Source: JAPHSX01 sp050298555 (GTDB lineage: Bacteria > Pseudomonadota > Gammaproteobacteria > Thiohalomonadales > Thiohalomonadaceae). From it: a stretch of DNA of 64,000 nucleotides. Numbering within the stretch: the stretch's first letter is position 1; each line of letters begins with the position of its first letter. The stretch is from the NCBI GenBank assembly GCA_050298555.1, contig JBNKUL010000046.1, positions 88,421 through 152,420 of the forward strand, written 5' to 3'. The translations under genes and the position numbers were made by a program. The notes under the pieces are model-generated. The model saw only the letters and a program-made list of their open reading frames with translations. It was not told where the DNA came from and made no database searches. Shown piece by piece: positions 41,214 through 50,442 of the stretch.

Positions 41214-41681
41214 ATGAGCATTGCAGTAATCGAGATCCCGGGGCTCGGCCCGAAGACGGCGGAGTACCTGGCAAAGCTGGACATTACCACGGCCGAGGCG
41301 CTGTTGGAGGCGGGGCTGGATGTACTCGTCTCCGCCCCCGGGTTTAGCGATGGGCGTGCACGCAAGGTTCTGGATGCCGCCGCCGGGATGGTGGTGGATG
41401 TGGAGGAGCAAAGTCAGTCAACACAGGAGACGAAGATGAAGAAGAAGTCGAAGCAAGAGAAGGAGCTGGAGAAGAAGAAGGCCAAGAAGGCGAAGCTGAA
41501 GAAGGAAAAGGCCAAACTGAAAAAGGAGAAGGCCAAGAAGGCAAAGCTGAAAAAGGAGAAGGCGAAAAAAGTAGAAAAGAAGAAGGCCAAGAAAGCCGAA
41601 AAGAAGAAGGCCGAAAAGAAGGCTGGCAAGAAAAAGTCCAAGAAGCCTGAGAAGGGGAAGAAAAAGGCGAAGAAGAAATAG
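41214..41681 (+). CDS. HhH-domain protein with long lysine-rich tail
   Basis: A 155-residue two-part protein. Residues 1-60 hold helix-hairpin-helix-type units (IPGLGPKTAEYLAKLDIT and ALLEAGLDVLVSAPGFSDG), which usually bind DNA non-specifically. From about residue 75 the chain is mostly Lys with Ala, Glu and Leu, in near repeats of KKAKLKKEKA. That composition resembles histone H1-like or AlgP-type nucleoid proteins. GGAGGAG precedes the ATG at 41214. Tail repeat number may vary between strains. Function unknown; nucleoid or RNA association is inference. Confidence 0.8.
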   Translation: MSIAVIEIPGLGPKTAEYLAKLDITTAEALLEAGLDVLVSAPGFSDGRARKVLDAAAGMVVDVEEQSQSTQETKMKKKSKQEKELEKKKAKKAKLKKEKAKLKKEKAKKAKLKKEKAKKVEKKKAKKAEKKKAEKKAGKKKSKKPEKGKKKAKKK

Positions 41682-41693
41682 CCTGGATAAAAC

Positions 41694-41731
41694 AAAAAAA
41701 GGCCGGTGGTTTTCGCCACCGGCCTTTTTTT
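41694..41731. terminator. Bidirectional terminator between the lysine-tail gene and adk
   Basis: A-run, GGCCGGTGG (41701-41709), loop TTTTCG, CCACCGGCC (41716-41724), T-run of seven. Confidence 0.95.
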
Positions 41732-41747
41732 GTGTTCAGGCTCAGTC

Positions 41748-42395
41748 TTAGAGGCCGACCTTTTCCTTAATCGCCGCTACCACGGTGTCGCTGGAGGTGG
41801 CGTTGACGCTAAGCAGCAAACCCTCGCCCTCGTAGAAGCCGACCAGCGGTGCGGTCTGCTCGTTGAAGGTGTCGAGGCGCTTGGAGATGGCCTCTTCGGT
41901 TTCGTCGTCGCGCTGGATGGTGGGGCTGCCGCACTTGTCGCAGATGCCCTCTACCTTGCTCGGCTTGGACTTGACGTTGTAGATCTCCTGGCACTCTGAG
42001 TTGGAGCAGGTGCGGCGGGTGGTGAGGCGATCCAGGATCACATCACGCGGCACGTCCAGGTTAACGGCGGCGTCGAGCTCGATACCCAGCTTGGCCAGCA
42101 TGCCCTTCAGCGCCTCGGCCTGGGGGATGGTGCGGGGGAAACCGTCGAGCAGGAAGCCCGCCTTGCAGTCGTCCTCCAGCAGGCGCTCGCCCATGATGTC
42201 GAGAATCAGGTCGTCGGGAACCAGGTCGCCGGCATCCATAAAGCCCTTGGCCTTTTTGCCCAGCTCGGTGCCCTCCTTGACGGCGCCGCGCAGGATGTCG
42301 CCGGTGGAGATCTGGACAGAGCCGTCCAGGGCGGTGAGCATCTTTGCAACGGTACCTTTACCGGCGCCGGGTGCGCCTAACAGAATCAGCCTCAT
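41748..42395 (-). CDS. adk: Adenylate kinase
   Basis: A 215-residue long-form adenylate kinase, catalysing ATP + AMP to 2 ADP. Walker A is GAPGAGKGT and the AMP-site segments STGDILR and GFPRTIPQAEAL are intact. The LID carries a four-cysteine zinc site (C130, C135, C152, C155), as in Bacillus-type Adk and unlike the His/Asp/Thr network of E. coli. Monocistronic, with terminator. Confidence 0.97.
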   Translation of the reverse strand: MRLILLGAPGAGKGTVAKMLTALDGSVQISTGDILRGAVKEGTELGKKAKGFMDAGDLVPDDLILDIMGERLLEDDCKAGFLLDGFPRTIPQAEALKGMLAKLGIELDAAVNLDVPRDVILDRLTTRRTCSNSECQEIYNVKSKPSKVEGICDKCGSPTIQRDDETEEAISKRLDTFNEQTAPLVGFYEGEGLLLSVNATSSDTVVAAIKEKVGL

Positions 42396-42498
42396 GGGGG
42401 TCTCCTCAATGTGATTGGATTGTTATATCGGCGGCTAGGTTAGCGCCGTGTACGATTTTGTCTAATGGGTATTTGCTATAGAGATATAAGCGTAACTC

Positions 42499-43131
42499 TT
42501 ACCCCGCCAGGAAGGGGTTGTGTAGCCGCTCCTCGCCCACGGTGGTATTGGGACCGTGTCCCGGCACCACCACCACCTCATCCCCCAGTGGAAACAGCTG
42601 GTTGCTGATGCTGTCGAGCAGGGCCTGATGGTCACCCTGCGGGAAGTCGGTGCGGCCGATGGAGCCGTGGAACAGCACGTCGCCGACGAAGACGGTGTCG
42701 CCTTTTGGGCTGTAGAAGACCACATGGCCGGGGGTGTGGCCGGGGCAGTGGTAGACCCGCAGCGTAAGCGCGCCCAGTTGCACCTTCTCACCATCGTTGA
42801 GCCAGCGTGTGGGGCTTAGGGTTTCAGTGGGGGGGAAGCCGAACATCTCCGCCTGCTGCGGCAGAGTCTCCAGCCAGAAGGCATCGGCCTGGTGGGGACC
42901 GATAATTGGCACCTGGCGCTGGGCGGCGATCTCGGCGGCGGCCCCGACATGGTCCAGGTGGCCGTGGGTGAGCAGTACCATGGCCAGTGTCAGCCCCGCC
43001 TCGTCGACGGCCTGCAGCAGCCGCTCCGGCTCGCCGCCGGGATCGATGAGGGCGGCCTGCCTGGTGATGTCGCACCAGACGAGTGAGCAGTTCTGCTGGT
43101 AGTGGGTAACGGGGAGGATACGGAATCTCAT
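42499..43131 (-). CDS. ycbL: MBL-fold hydrolase, YcbL (type II glyoxalase-like)
   Basis: A 210-residue metallo-beta-lactamase-fold protein. Metal-binding THGHLDHVGAA, CPGHTPGH, FVGDVLF and VVPGHGP are all present, and the sequence follows E. coli YcbL to the last residues (ERLHNPFLAG). YcbL hydrolyses S-lactoylglutathione. Two adjacent ATG codons occur; I chose the second (43131) because AAGGA is six bases away. It follows the PhnA-like gene by 10 bp. Confidence 0.9.
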   Translation of the reverse strand: MRFRILPVTHYQQNCSLVWCDITRQAALIDPGGEPERLLQAVDEAGLTLAMVLLTHGHLDHVGAAAEIAAQRQVPIIGPHQADAFWLETLPQQAEMFGFPPTETLSPTRWLNDGEKVQLGALTLRVYHCPGHTPGHVVFYSPKGDTVFVGDVLFHGSIGRTDFPQGDHQALLDSISNQLFPLGDEVVVVPGHGPNTTVGEERLHNPFLAG

Positions 43132-43141
43132 CATTCTTCCT

Positions 43142-43537
43142 TCACTCCATCGCGGCCAGCCACTGCTCCACCTCGGGGGTGAGGTAGAGCTGCTCCTCAA
43201 GCTCGGCGGCCCAGGGCTGTGCGGCCAGGCGCCTGAGGGTGGCGACCGCCATCACCTGTACCGCGGGTACCTCGCTCCACACCGCGGTATTGAGGCAGCG
43301 CCAGTGATCGGGCTCCATCCGCCTGGGGTTGTCCAGCTGCTCCTTGCAGCTGTCGCACACCATGATGCAGTGCTCGAATTCGGGCTCGGCAGCCACCGGC
43401 GGGACTTCGTGGATCTGCAGGCTGGTACCGCCGGCGCCGCACATCTCACAGTGGCTCTTGGCGCGTCGTGCCAGGTCCTTGCCGAAGGCGCTGAGCGCAT
43501 CGAGGCGCGCGCGGTGTTTATCCAGACCTTTTGCCAT
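43142..43537 (-). CDS. PhnA-related four-cysteine zinc protein
   Basis: A 131-residue soluble protein. Two cysteine pairs, CEMC (about residue 30) and CDSC (about residue 61), flank an IHEVPPVAAEPEFEHCIMV segment, like an HNH or zinc-ribbon finger. The rest (DHWRCLNTAVWSEVPAVQVMAV) resembles proteins annotated as PhnA-like in gammaproteobacteria. It is not phosphonoacetate hydrolase; the name is historical. Function unknown. Likely co-transcribed with ycbL. Confidence 0.6.
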   Translation of the reverse strand: MAKGLDKHRARLDALSAFGKDLARRAKSHCEMCGAGGTSLQIHEVPPVAAEPEFEHCIMVCDSCKEQLDNPRRMEPDHWRCLNTAVWSEVPAVQVMAVATLRRLAAQPWAAELEEQLYLTPEVEQWLAAME

Positions 43538-43565
43538 GATCTCTACCTTTTTTAGTGTGAAAACA

Positions 43566-43590
43566 AAAAGCCCCGCACGGGGCGGGGCTC
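43566..43590 (-). terminator. Terminator after the second cold-shock gene
   Basis: AGCCCCGC (43569-43576) pairs with GCGGGGCT (43582-43589). Read on the minus strand it is followed by CTTTTTGTTTT, about 20 bp past the Csp stop. Confidence 0.8.
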
Positions 43591-43610
43591 TTCGACGCTA
43601 CGCGAGGCGG

Positions 43611-43814
43611 TTACTGAGGGACGATATTCGCCGCCTGCAGCCCCTTGGGGCCCTCTTCTACATCGTAGGAGACCTTCTGCCCTTCGGCGAGGGATTTGAA
43701 GCCCTCGGCCTTAATCGCGCTGAAGTGGGCGAACACATCGGGGCCGCCGTCGTCCTGGGTGATGAAGCCAAAGCCCTTGGCGTCGTTAAACCACTTAACT
43801 GTTCCTGTTGCCAT
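43611..43814 (-). CDS. Cold-shock protein (CspA family), copy 2
   Basis: A 67-residue cold-shock domain protein (RNP1 KGFGFI, RNP2 VFAHF). It differs from the copy at 40548 at 14 of 67 positions by eye, mainly on one face (residues 33-37 and 47-54). The two copies are 3 kb apart on the same strand, suggesting an old local duplication. Own terminator. Confidence 0.95.
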   Translation of the reverse strand: MATGTVKWFNDAKGFGFITQDDGGPDVFAHFSAIKAEGFKSLAEGQKVSYDVEEGPKGLQAANIVPQ

Positions 43815-43920
43815 GATCTATACCTTCTTGTTTCTTAACTAATAACGTCCGCTATGCCCCAGAATGCACTAGACATCTCGGCTGGGATTTTGATGTAGAT
43901 CGTGAACAACCGCCATCGTT

Positions 43921-43938
43921 AATCCCCCCACGGGGATT
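43921..43938. other. Small hairpin between the GGDEF and cold-shock genes
   Basis: AATCCCC, loop CCAC, GGGGATT. Perfect 7-bp stem, 28 bp past the GGDEF stop. No T-run, so it may be a weak terminator or part of the cold-shock upstream region. Confidence 0.35.
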
Positions 43939-43965
43939 GAGTATACGCCATGGATGGGGGGGCCG

Positions 43966-45867
43966 CTACAGGTGATGGGTATGGAATTCGTAGCGGTTTT
44001 TCCCCTCCTGTTTAGCCCGGTACATGGCCCGATCGGCGGCCTTCTGTAGTTCGCTGACCGACTCGGCATCGTCGGGGTAGATGGCGATCCCGATACTGGT
44101 GGCTGGTTGCAGCACCGTTTCAGGCAGTTGCAGGGGTTGGGTAACGGTTGATATGAGGTGCTTCGCCACCAGTGAGGCGTCGTCCGGGCCGTGAACCTGC
44201 TCAAGTATGATTACGAACTCGTCACCGCCGACACGTGCCACGGTGTCTTCCTCACGCACGCAGTGTTGGAGCCGCTCTGCCACCTGCCTGAGGACCAGGT
44301 CACCGGCCTCGTGGCCATAGGTGTCGTTGATTGGCTTGAATTCGTCCAGGTCAAGATAGAGTAGTGCCACCCGGTGTTGGTGTCTCTTTGCTGATTGCAG
44401 GCTCTTCTCTATCTGCCCCTTGAAAAAGAGCCGGTTTGGCAGGCCGGTCAGTTCATCATGGTTGGCCAGTCTAGCCAGTTGTTGTTCGGCTTCCTTGAGT
44501 TCACTGATATCGCTGAATGTGGATACGTAGTTACTGATTTTTCCCTCCTGGTCTTTGAGTACTGAGATCTGCTGCCACACCGGAATGGGCGAACCGTCCT
44601 TGCGGCGGTTCCACATTTCGCCGCGCCAGTGCCCCTCTTCCGCTAACTGTTGCCACATCTCCATATAGAACCGTTGGTCGTGTTTGCCCGATTGCAGCAA
44701 GCGAGGGTTCTGACCAAGTACCTCCGTTTCGGAATATCCTGTGATTTCGCTAAAGGCGTTGTTTACCATAACGATATGGTTGTTTTCATCGCTAATGACG
44801 ATCCCTTCGTCGGTGTTGTCGAATACGGTCGCGGCCTGGCGTAGCCGCTTTTCGGCATAGACCCGGTCACTGATATCCTCGACACTGGACCAGATATAGC
44901 GTTGGCCGTTCTGAAGAATGATTTTTCCTGATAGTCGAACGGGTACCAGATACCCCTCCTTGTGAATGTACTCCTTTTCGTAGGGGCCGTACTCGCCCGT
45001 CTGCTCAAGTTGCCGCAACCGCGCCGCCTCTTCCATGGCGTACTTGTCGGGGGTGATATCCCAGTAGCTCAAGCTGCGGGCCTCTTCCAGGGAGCGTCCG
45101 ATGATGGCCTCAAAGGCGGGGTTGGCATCGATCAGTTTGCCGTCCATCTGGCACAGCGCGAGCCCGATGGGGCTGTGTTTAACCAAGGTATGGAGGTATT
45201 CGCGGTCGTCCTGCATCTGCTGCATCAGGGGGGCCAGCAGGCGGCGGATTCCCAGGCTGCCCAGGACGATAATTATCGCTGCGGCAAAGGTAGTAAAGAT
45301 GGCCGCCTTGATGAAGGGGGCTCGCAGTTCGGCCATATCGATTTTGGCGACAATGCCCCAGTTGTCGTGCTTGATCGGCTCATGGGCGGCCAGGACCCTG
45401 ACTCCGCGGTAGTCCAGGCCGACCAGGGTACCAGACTCGCCCCGCAGGGCCCGGCGCATCGGTTCGGCTATCTTGCCATCGATAGGAACCGGTGGTGGCA
45501 TCTCCATGTTGGTGTGGCGATGGCGTAGCAGGAATTGGATATTGTCCCCTGTTCGCTTGGCCATGGTGAATTCGCCGGTCTTGCCAAAGCCGGCAAACTG
45601 GCTGTGGGCCGCCGTTATTTGTTCAAGGGTCTCGTCGTGGCCGGTCAGCAGTTGGTCGCCGGATTCATGGTGGGAGATGGCCTCGATCAGGCGGGCACGG
45701 CTCTGTGTTATCTCCACCAGGCGCTGGCGCTGCTGTTCCAGGCTGACCTCATATAACAGCCATATGGCGACCACCAGCACCGTGACGACGGATACGGCCA
45801 TTACGGCTGATAGTTGCTGTGGCGTGCCTTTGCGCCAGATGGGGGTGTCACGCTCACTACTGCCCAT
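43966..45867 (-). CDS. Membrane-bound PAS-PAS-GGDEF diguanylate cyclase
   Basis: A 633-residue sensor. Membrane helix about 22-42, a periplasmic sensor region, a second helix about 190-210, then two PAS domains (first from EYLHTLVKHSPIGLALCQMDG, second from VFDNTDEGIVISDENNHIV with a PAC segment), and GGDEF at 547-551 (RVGGDEFVIILE). An inhibitory RxxD site (538-541) lies five residues before it, so the cyclase is likely active and product-inhibited. No EAL domain. It makes c-di-GMP in response to an unknown periplasmic or redox signal. I used the ATG at 45867; the upstream extension overlaps recQ. Confidence 0.9.
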   Translation of the reverse strand: MGSSERDTPIWRKGTPQQLSAVMAVSVVTVLVVAIWLLYEVSLEQQRQRLVEITQSRARLIEAISHHESGDQLLTGHDETLEQITAAHSQFAGFGKTGEFTMAKRTGDNIQFLLRHRHTNMEMPPPVPIDGKIAEPMRRALRGESGTLVGLDYRGVRVLAAHEPIKHDNWGIVAKIDMAELRAPFIKAAIFTTFAAAIIIVLGSLGIRRLLAPLMQQMQDDREYLHTLVKHSPIGLALCQMDGKLIDANPAFEAIIGRSLEEARSLSYWDITPDKYAMEEAARLRQLEQTGEYGPYEKEYIHKEGYLVPVRLSGKIILQNGQRYIWSSVEDISDRVYAEKRLRQAATVFDNTDEGIVISDENNHIVMVNNAFSEITGYSETEVLGQNPRLLQSGKHDQRFYMEMWQQLAEEGHWRGEMWNRRKDGSPIPVWQQISVLKDQEGKISNYVSTFSDISELKEAEQQLARLANHDELTGLPNRLFFKGQIEKSLQSAKRHQHRVALLYLDLDEFKPINDTYGHEAGDLVLRQVAERLQHCVREEDTVARVGGDEFVIILEQVHGPDDASLVAKHLISTVTQPLQLPETVLQPATSIGIAIYPDDAESVSELQKAADRAMYRAKQEGKNRYEFHTHHL

Positions 45868-46073
45868 GTTGGGGTGTTGCCGGGTCAACACATCGATAGC
45901 TCCTTGCCCCCTGATCAGGGCGTGGAGGAAAGTTATAGTCAATTTCCACCGTATTGACCATGCGTGTGTGGTTGCGCTAAGTGGCGATAAGGGGTTGGAT
46001 GGGAGCAGAGTGGAGGTGCGAGAGCAGACTGGCGCCGCTTCCCTCCACCCCGTGGGTATGAAATGATCCCCCG

Positions 46074-48209
46074 ATGAATCAAGTCCCCCCATCCTCCGCC
46101 CTGCAGGTGTTGCAGAGCGTCTTCGGTTACGAGTCGTTCCGCGGCCAGCAGCAGGCGATTATCGAGCAGTTGAGCAGCGGCGACGACGCCCTGGTATTGA
46201 TGCCCACCGGTGGCGGCAAGTCGCTCTGCTACCAGATCCCCTCGATGCTCCGCCCCGGCGTCGGCATCGTCGTCTCGCCGTTGATTGCCCTGATGCAGGA
46301 CCAGGTCGACGCCCTGCGCCAGAACGGCGTGAGTGCCGCCTTCCTCAACTCCACCCTGGGGCTGGACGAGGTGCGCGAGGTCGAGGCGCAATTGCACCGC
46401 GGCGAACTCGACCTGCTCTACATCGCCCCCGAGCGGTTAATGCTGCCGCGCACCCTGGAGCTGATCGAGCAGATCCCGGTGGCGCTGTTTGCCATCGATG
46501 AGGCCCACTGCGTCACCCAGTGGGGGCACGACTTCCGCCCCGAGTATGTGCAACTCTCCGTGTTGCACCAGCGCTTCCCCCATATCCCGCGCATCGCCCT
46601 CACCGCTACCGCCGATAGCGCCACCCGGCGCGAGATTATCGAGCGACTGGCCCTCGGTGGTGCCGAGCAGTTCATCAGCGGTTTCGACCGCCCCAACATC
46701 CGCTACCGCATTAGCGAGAACAGCGGCAACGCCCGCGACCGCCTGCTGCGCTTCATCCGTAACGAACACGAGGGGGAGGCGGGCATCGTCTACTGCCTCT
46801 CCCGAAAAAGGGTGGAGGAGGTGGCCGCCTGGCTGGAGTCGAAGGGACTGGTGGCGCTGCCCTACCATGCCGGGCTTCCTGCCGAGGTGCGCCAGCGCAA
46901 TCAGCAGCGCTTCCTGCGCGAGGAGGGGGTGATCATCGTCGCCACCATCGCCTTCGGTATGGGCATCGACAAGCCCGACGTGCGTTTCGTCGCCCACCTC
47001 AACCTGCCCAAGTCGCTGGAGGCCTACTACCAGGAGACCGGGCGTGCCGGGCGCGACGGCCTGCCCTCCAATGCCTGGATGGTCTACGGCCTGCAGGATG
47101 TGATTACCCTGAAGCAGATGCAGGCAAACTCCGACGCCCCGGAGCAGATTAAGCGCATCGAGCGCCATAAGCTCGACGCCATGCTCGGCCTGTGCGAGCT
47201 CACCAGCTGCCGCCGTCAGGCGCTGCTGCGCTACTTTGGTGACGAGTTGACCGAGCCCTGCGGCAACTGCGATACCTGCCTGGAGCCCCCCGAGACCTGG
47301 GATGCCACCGTGGCGGCGCAGAAGGCACTCTCCTGCGTCCACCGTACCGGCCAGCGCTTCGGCGTCAGTTATTTGGTCGATGTGTTGCTGGGCAAGTCGA
47401 ACGAGCGCATGCAGCGCTTCGGCCATGACCAGGTGAGCACCTTCGGCATCGGCACCGAACTGAATCAGAGTGAGTGGCGCGACCTCTATCGCCAGCTCAT
47501 CGCCCGTGGCCTGCTGGCGGTGGACCTGGAGGGGCACGGCGGCCTGCACCTCACCGAGGCGAGCCGCCCGGTGTTGCGCGGCGATGAGTCGCTGCAGCTA
47601 CGCAAGCTGTCGCGCAAAAAGGCGAGCAGGAGCCGCGAGCGCAAGGCCAACCCCTTTGCCGGGCAGGGGCAGGGCAAGCTGTGGCAGGCGCTCCGCGAGC
47701 GTCGCCAGCAGCTGGCCGACGAGCAGGGGATCCCCGCCTATATGATCTTCCACGACGCCACCCTGGCGGAGATGGTGGAGAACCGCCCCGAGAGCCTGTC
47801 GCAGATGGGTAATATCTCAGGCGTCGGCGAGAAGAAGCTGGAGGCCTATGGCGAGGCCTTCCTCGATGTGCTCAACGAATACCGCAACTTCGAGGATGAC
47901 AGTCGCGGCGACAGCGAGGAGGAGACCCTGCAGCTGTTCCGTCTCGGCATGGATGTGGCGGCGATCGCCGCCCAGCGCGGCATTAGGGCCACCACTATCT
48001 ATAGCCACCTGGCCAGGGGGATAGAGCGTGGTGAGGTGGTGCTGACCGAGGTGGTGGCTCTGGCCGAGAATCAGCTGGAGGCGATCCGCTTTGCCATCGA
48101 GCACAACGATGGCGGCAAGCGCCTCAAGCCGGTGTTCGAAGCGCTGGAGGGGGAGTTCCCCTACGAGGTGTTGCGCTGCGTACGCGCCGATATGGTGCGG
48201 GAGTTGTAG
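46074..48209 (+). CDS. recQ: ATP-dependent DNA helicase RecQ
   Basis: A 711-residue RecQ. Walker A MPTGGGKS (43-50), DEAH at about 142, helicase motif VI QETGRAGRDG, zinc-binding cysteines in the RQC domain (CR..CGNCDTC), and an HRDC domain with MVENRPESLSQMGNISGVG. It is about 100 residues longer than E. coli RecQ, because of a C-terminal helix-turn-helix (RLGMDVAAIAAQRGIRATTI) of the HTH_40 kind. Role: unwinding DNA in recombination and fork repair. Confidence 0.96.
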   Translation: MNQVPPSSALQVLQSVFGYESFRGQQQAIIEQLSSGDDALVLMPTGGGKSLCYQIPSMLRPGVGIVVSPLIALMQDQVDALRQNGVSAAFLNSTLGLDEVREVEAQLHRGELDLLYIAPERLMLPRTLELIEQIPVALFAIDEAHCVTQWGHDFRPEYVQLSVLHQRFPHIPRIALTATADSATRREIIERLALGGAEQFISGFDRPNIRYRISENSGNARDRLLRFIRNEHEGEAGIVYCLSRKRVEEVAAWLESKGLVALPYHAGLPAEVRQRNQQRFLREEGVIIVATIAFGMGIDKPDVRFVAHLNLPKSLEAYYQETGRAGRDGLPSNAWMVYGLQDVITLKQMQANSDAPEQIKRIERHKLDAMLGLCELTSCRRQALLRYFGDELTEPCGNCDTCLEPPETWDATVAAQKALSCVHRTGQRFGVSYLVDVLLGKSNERMQRFGHDQVSTFGIGTELNQSEWRDLYRQLIARGLLAVDLEGHGGLHLTEASRPVLRGDESLQLRKLSRKKASRSRERKANPFAGQGQGKLWQALRERRQQLADEQGIPAYMIFHDATLAEMVENRPESLSQMGNISGVGEKKLEAYGEAFLDVLNEYRNFEDDSRGDSEEETLQLFRLGMDVAAIAAQRGIRATTIYSHLARGIERGEVVLTEVVALAENQLEAIRFAIEHNDGGKRLKPVFEALEGEFPYEVLRCVRADMVREL

Positions 48210-48273
48210 TGATAGCGGTTGAGCCGGGTGTCGTACTAGGTGTAGCCTGTAACAAAAAATTAGATAAGGCCTT

Positions 48274-48942
48274 ATGGTGACCCAGAATAGACCTGCGGAG
48301 CGCTCGAATTTGGAGGTTCGAGGGCTCTGTTCTACCCGAGGTGATCGGGAACTGTTTCAACAGTTAGACTTCCAGATCGAGGCGGGAACGGTCCTCCTTG
48401 TCGAGGGCCGTAACGGCACCGGCAAGACCACCCTGTTGCGCATGCTATGCGGTTTGATCGAGCCGACCGAGGGGGAGATTCGCTGGCGCGGCGAGTCGAT
48501 CCGCAAGCTTGCCGAGGAGTACAGCCGCGAGCTGCTCTACATTGGCCACCGTCCCGGCATCAAGGAGGAACTCACCGCCATCGAGAACCTGCGTATTGCC
48601 GCCACCCTGGACGGTGCCACCATCGGTGAAGATGAGGCATGGGATGCCCTGTCGCGTATCGGCCTGCGCGGCTTCGAGGACCTGCCTACCCGCTACCTCT
48701 CCCAGGGGCAGAAACGGCGTGTCGCGCTGGCGCGGCTGCTGTTGAGTCGAGCCGCCATCTGGGTGCTGGATGAACCCTTCGTCGCCCTCGATGTGGCGGC
48801 GGTGGAGGAGTTGCAGGGGGTGATACGGGAGCATGTTGCCGCTGGCGGTATGGTCATCCTGACTACCCACCAGGCCGTGGGGCTGATGGAGGAGGCGATA
48901 CAGCGTCTGCGACTGGGAGCGCCGGGGGGAAGCGATGATTAA
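48274..48942 (+). CDS. ccmA: Haem exporter ATP-binding protein CcmA
   Basis: A 222-residue ABC ATPase with Walker A EGRNGTGKTTLLR, signature LSQGQKRRVALAR and Walker B IWVLDEPF. First gene of the System I cytochrome c maturation operon; it powers release of holo-CcmE from CcmC with CcmB. Its stop overlaps the ccmB start by 8 bp. The 64-bp gap after recQ has no clear promoter. Confidence 0.95.
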   Translation: MVTQNRPAERSNLEVRGLCSTRGDRELFQQLDFQIEAGTVLLVEGRNGTGKTTLLRMLCGLIEPTEGEIRWRGESIRKLAEEYSRELLYIGHRPGIKEELTAIENLRIAATLDGATIGEDEAWDALSRIGLRGFEDLPTRYLSQGQKRRVALARLLLSRAAIWVLDEPFVALDVAAVEELQGVIREHVAAGGMVILTTHQAVGLMEEAIQRLRLGAPGGSDD

Positions 48943-49603
48943 TGCCCTGCTCTGGGTGGTGCGCCGCGACCTGTTGCTGGCGATGCGCCGCCGTACCGAT
49001 GTCTTTACTACCCTGTTCTTCTTCGTTATCACCGTCAGCCTGTTCCCGTTGGGGATTGGGCCTGAGCTCGACACCCTGCGCCTCATCGCCCCCGGTGTGG
49101 TCTGGGTCGCGGCGCTACTGGCCTCGATGCTGGCGCTGGAGAAGCTGTTTGCCAATGACTATGCCGACGGCACCCTGGAGCAGATGATGCTCACCCCGCA
49201 GCCGGTCTTTCTGCTGGTGCTGGGCAAGGTGATTGCCCACTGGCTGGTCACCGGGCTGCCGCTGGTGGTGATGTCACCAATACTCGGGCTGCAGTACGAC
49301 CTCTCCCTCGAGGCACTGGCCACGCTGGTCACCACACTGCTGATCGGGACGCCGATACTGAGCCTGGTGGGTGCCATCGGTGCGGCGTTGACCCTGGGGC
49401 TGCGCGGCGGCGGGGTGTTGATCGCGCTGCTGGTGCTGCCGCTCTATATTCCGGTACTGATCTTCGGCGCCGGTGCGGTGGAGGCGGATATCTCCGGCCT
49501 GGGTGGCGAGGGCCACCTGTCGCTGCTGGCCGCCTTTGGGATGCTGTCGCTCTTCTTCGCGCCGCTGGCTACCTCGGCGGCACTAAAGGTTTCGATTGAG
49601 TAG
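48935..49603 (+). CDS. ccmB: Haem exporter membrane protein CcmB
   Basis: A 222-residue protein with six predicted membrane helices; starts VVRRDLLLAMRRRTDV, includes LEQMMLTPQPVFLLVLGKV, all typical of CcmB. It forms the CcmABCD complex. About 100 bp separates it from ccmC, the longest gap in the operon and the only place within it where an internal promoter could sit. Confidence 0.95.
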   Translation: MINALLWVVRRDLLLAMRRRTDVFTTLFFFVITVSLFPLGIGPELDTLRLIAPGVVWVAALLASMLALEKLFANDYADGTLEQMMLTPQPVFLLVLGKVIAHWLVTGLPLVVMSPILGLQYDLSLEALATLVTTLLIGTPILSLVGAIGAALTLGLRGGGVLIALLVLPLYIPVLIFGAGAVEADISGLGGEGHLSLLAAFGMLSLFFAPLATSAALKVSIE

Positions 49604-49704
49604 TGAAATAGTGGTATGGTGATCCGATTACCCGCTCGCAATGGATTGCCCTGGGTTGGAGTCTTAACACTTTAAATAATAAGTAAATTACGATAGACAA
49701 GGCG

Positions 49705-50442
49705 ATGAGTAGTCGATTGCTTAACTGGTTCAAATTCTCTTCACCCGCCACCTTTTACCCCCTGGCCGGTAGACTAATCCCGTGGTTCACCGTAGCGGCA
49801 CTGTTGTTGAGCGCGGTCGGCCTCTATATGAGTTTCTTCGTCGCTCCGACCGACTATAAGCAGGGCGAGGGCTACCGCATCATCTTCGTGCATGTCCCGG
49901 CGGCGTGGATGTCGATGTTCATCTATATGGTCATGGCCGCCTGGGCGGCCATCGGGCTTATCTTCAACACCCGTCTCTCGGCGATGATGGCCAACGCCCT
50001 GGCCCCGACCGGGGCGATGTTCACCTTCCTCTCCCTGTGGACCGGCGCCTTCTGGGGCAAGCCGATGTGGGGGACCTGGTGGGTGTGGGATGCACGCCTG
50101 ACCTCGGAGCTGATCCTGCTGTTCCTCTATATGGGCTATATCGCCCTGCAGGGCTCCATCGATGACAAACGCCGTGCCGACAGGGCGGGGGCGATCCTGC
50201 TGCTGGTCGGGGTGGTGAATATCCCCATCATCTATTTTTCGGTGAAATGGTGGAACACTTTGCATCAGGGGGCGTCTATAAGCATGAAAGGCTCCTCCAT
50301 GGGCAGCACCATGCTGATCACCATGTTGATCATGACCTTTGCCTTCTGGGCCTACGCGATTGCCACCTCCCTCTACCGGGTGCGCTGCGTGATCCTGGAG
50401 CGGGAGCGTAACACCACCTGGGTACAGGAAATCTTTAAATGA
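49705..50442 (+). CDS. ccmC: Haem-handling protein CcmC
   Basis: A 245-residue six-helix protein with the tryptophan-rich WWD motif WGTWWVWDARLTSE and a conserved periplasmic His in FVHVPAAW. It loads haem onto CcmE. Stop overlaps the ccmD start (ATGA). Confidence 0.96.
   Translation: MSSRLLNWFKFSSPATFYPLAGRLIPWFTVAALLLSAVGLYMSFFVAPTDYKQGEGYRIIFVHVPAAWMSMFIYMVMAAWAAIGLIFNTRLSAMMANALAPTGAMFTFLSLWTGAFWGKPMWGTWWVWDARLTSELILLFLYMGYIALQGSIDDKRRADRAGAILLLVGVVNIPIIYFSVKWWNTLHQGASISMKGSSMGSTMLITMLIMTFAFWAYAIATSLYRVRCVILERERNTTWVQEIFK

Noticed and set aside
41450..41681. Repetitive DNA as a CRISPR-like or tandem repeat array
   Set aside because: The repeats are codon-level repeats of a lysine-rich coding tail, without spacers or regular unit length.
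41414..41719. Phe-rich frame on the minus strand, could look like a membrane protein
   Set aside because: It is the reverse complement of the lysine codons (AAG/AAA read as CTT/TTT) of the HhH/lysine-tail gene.
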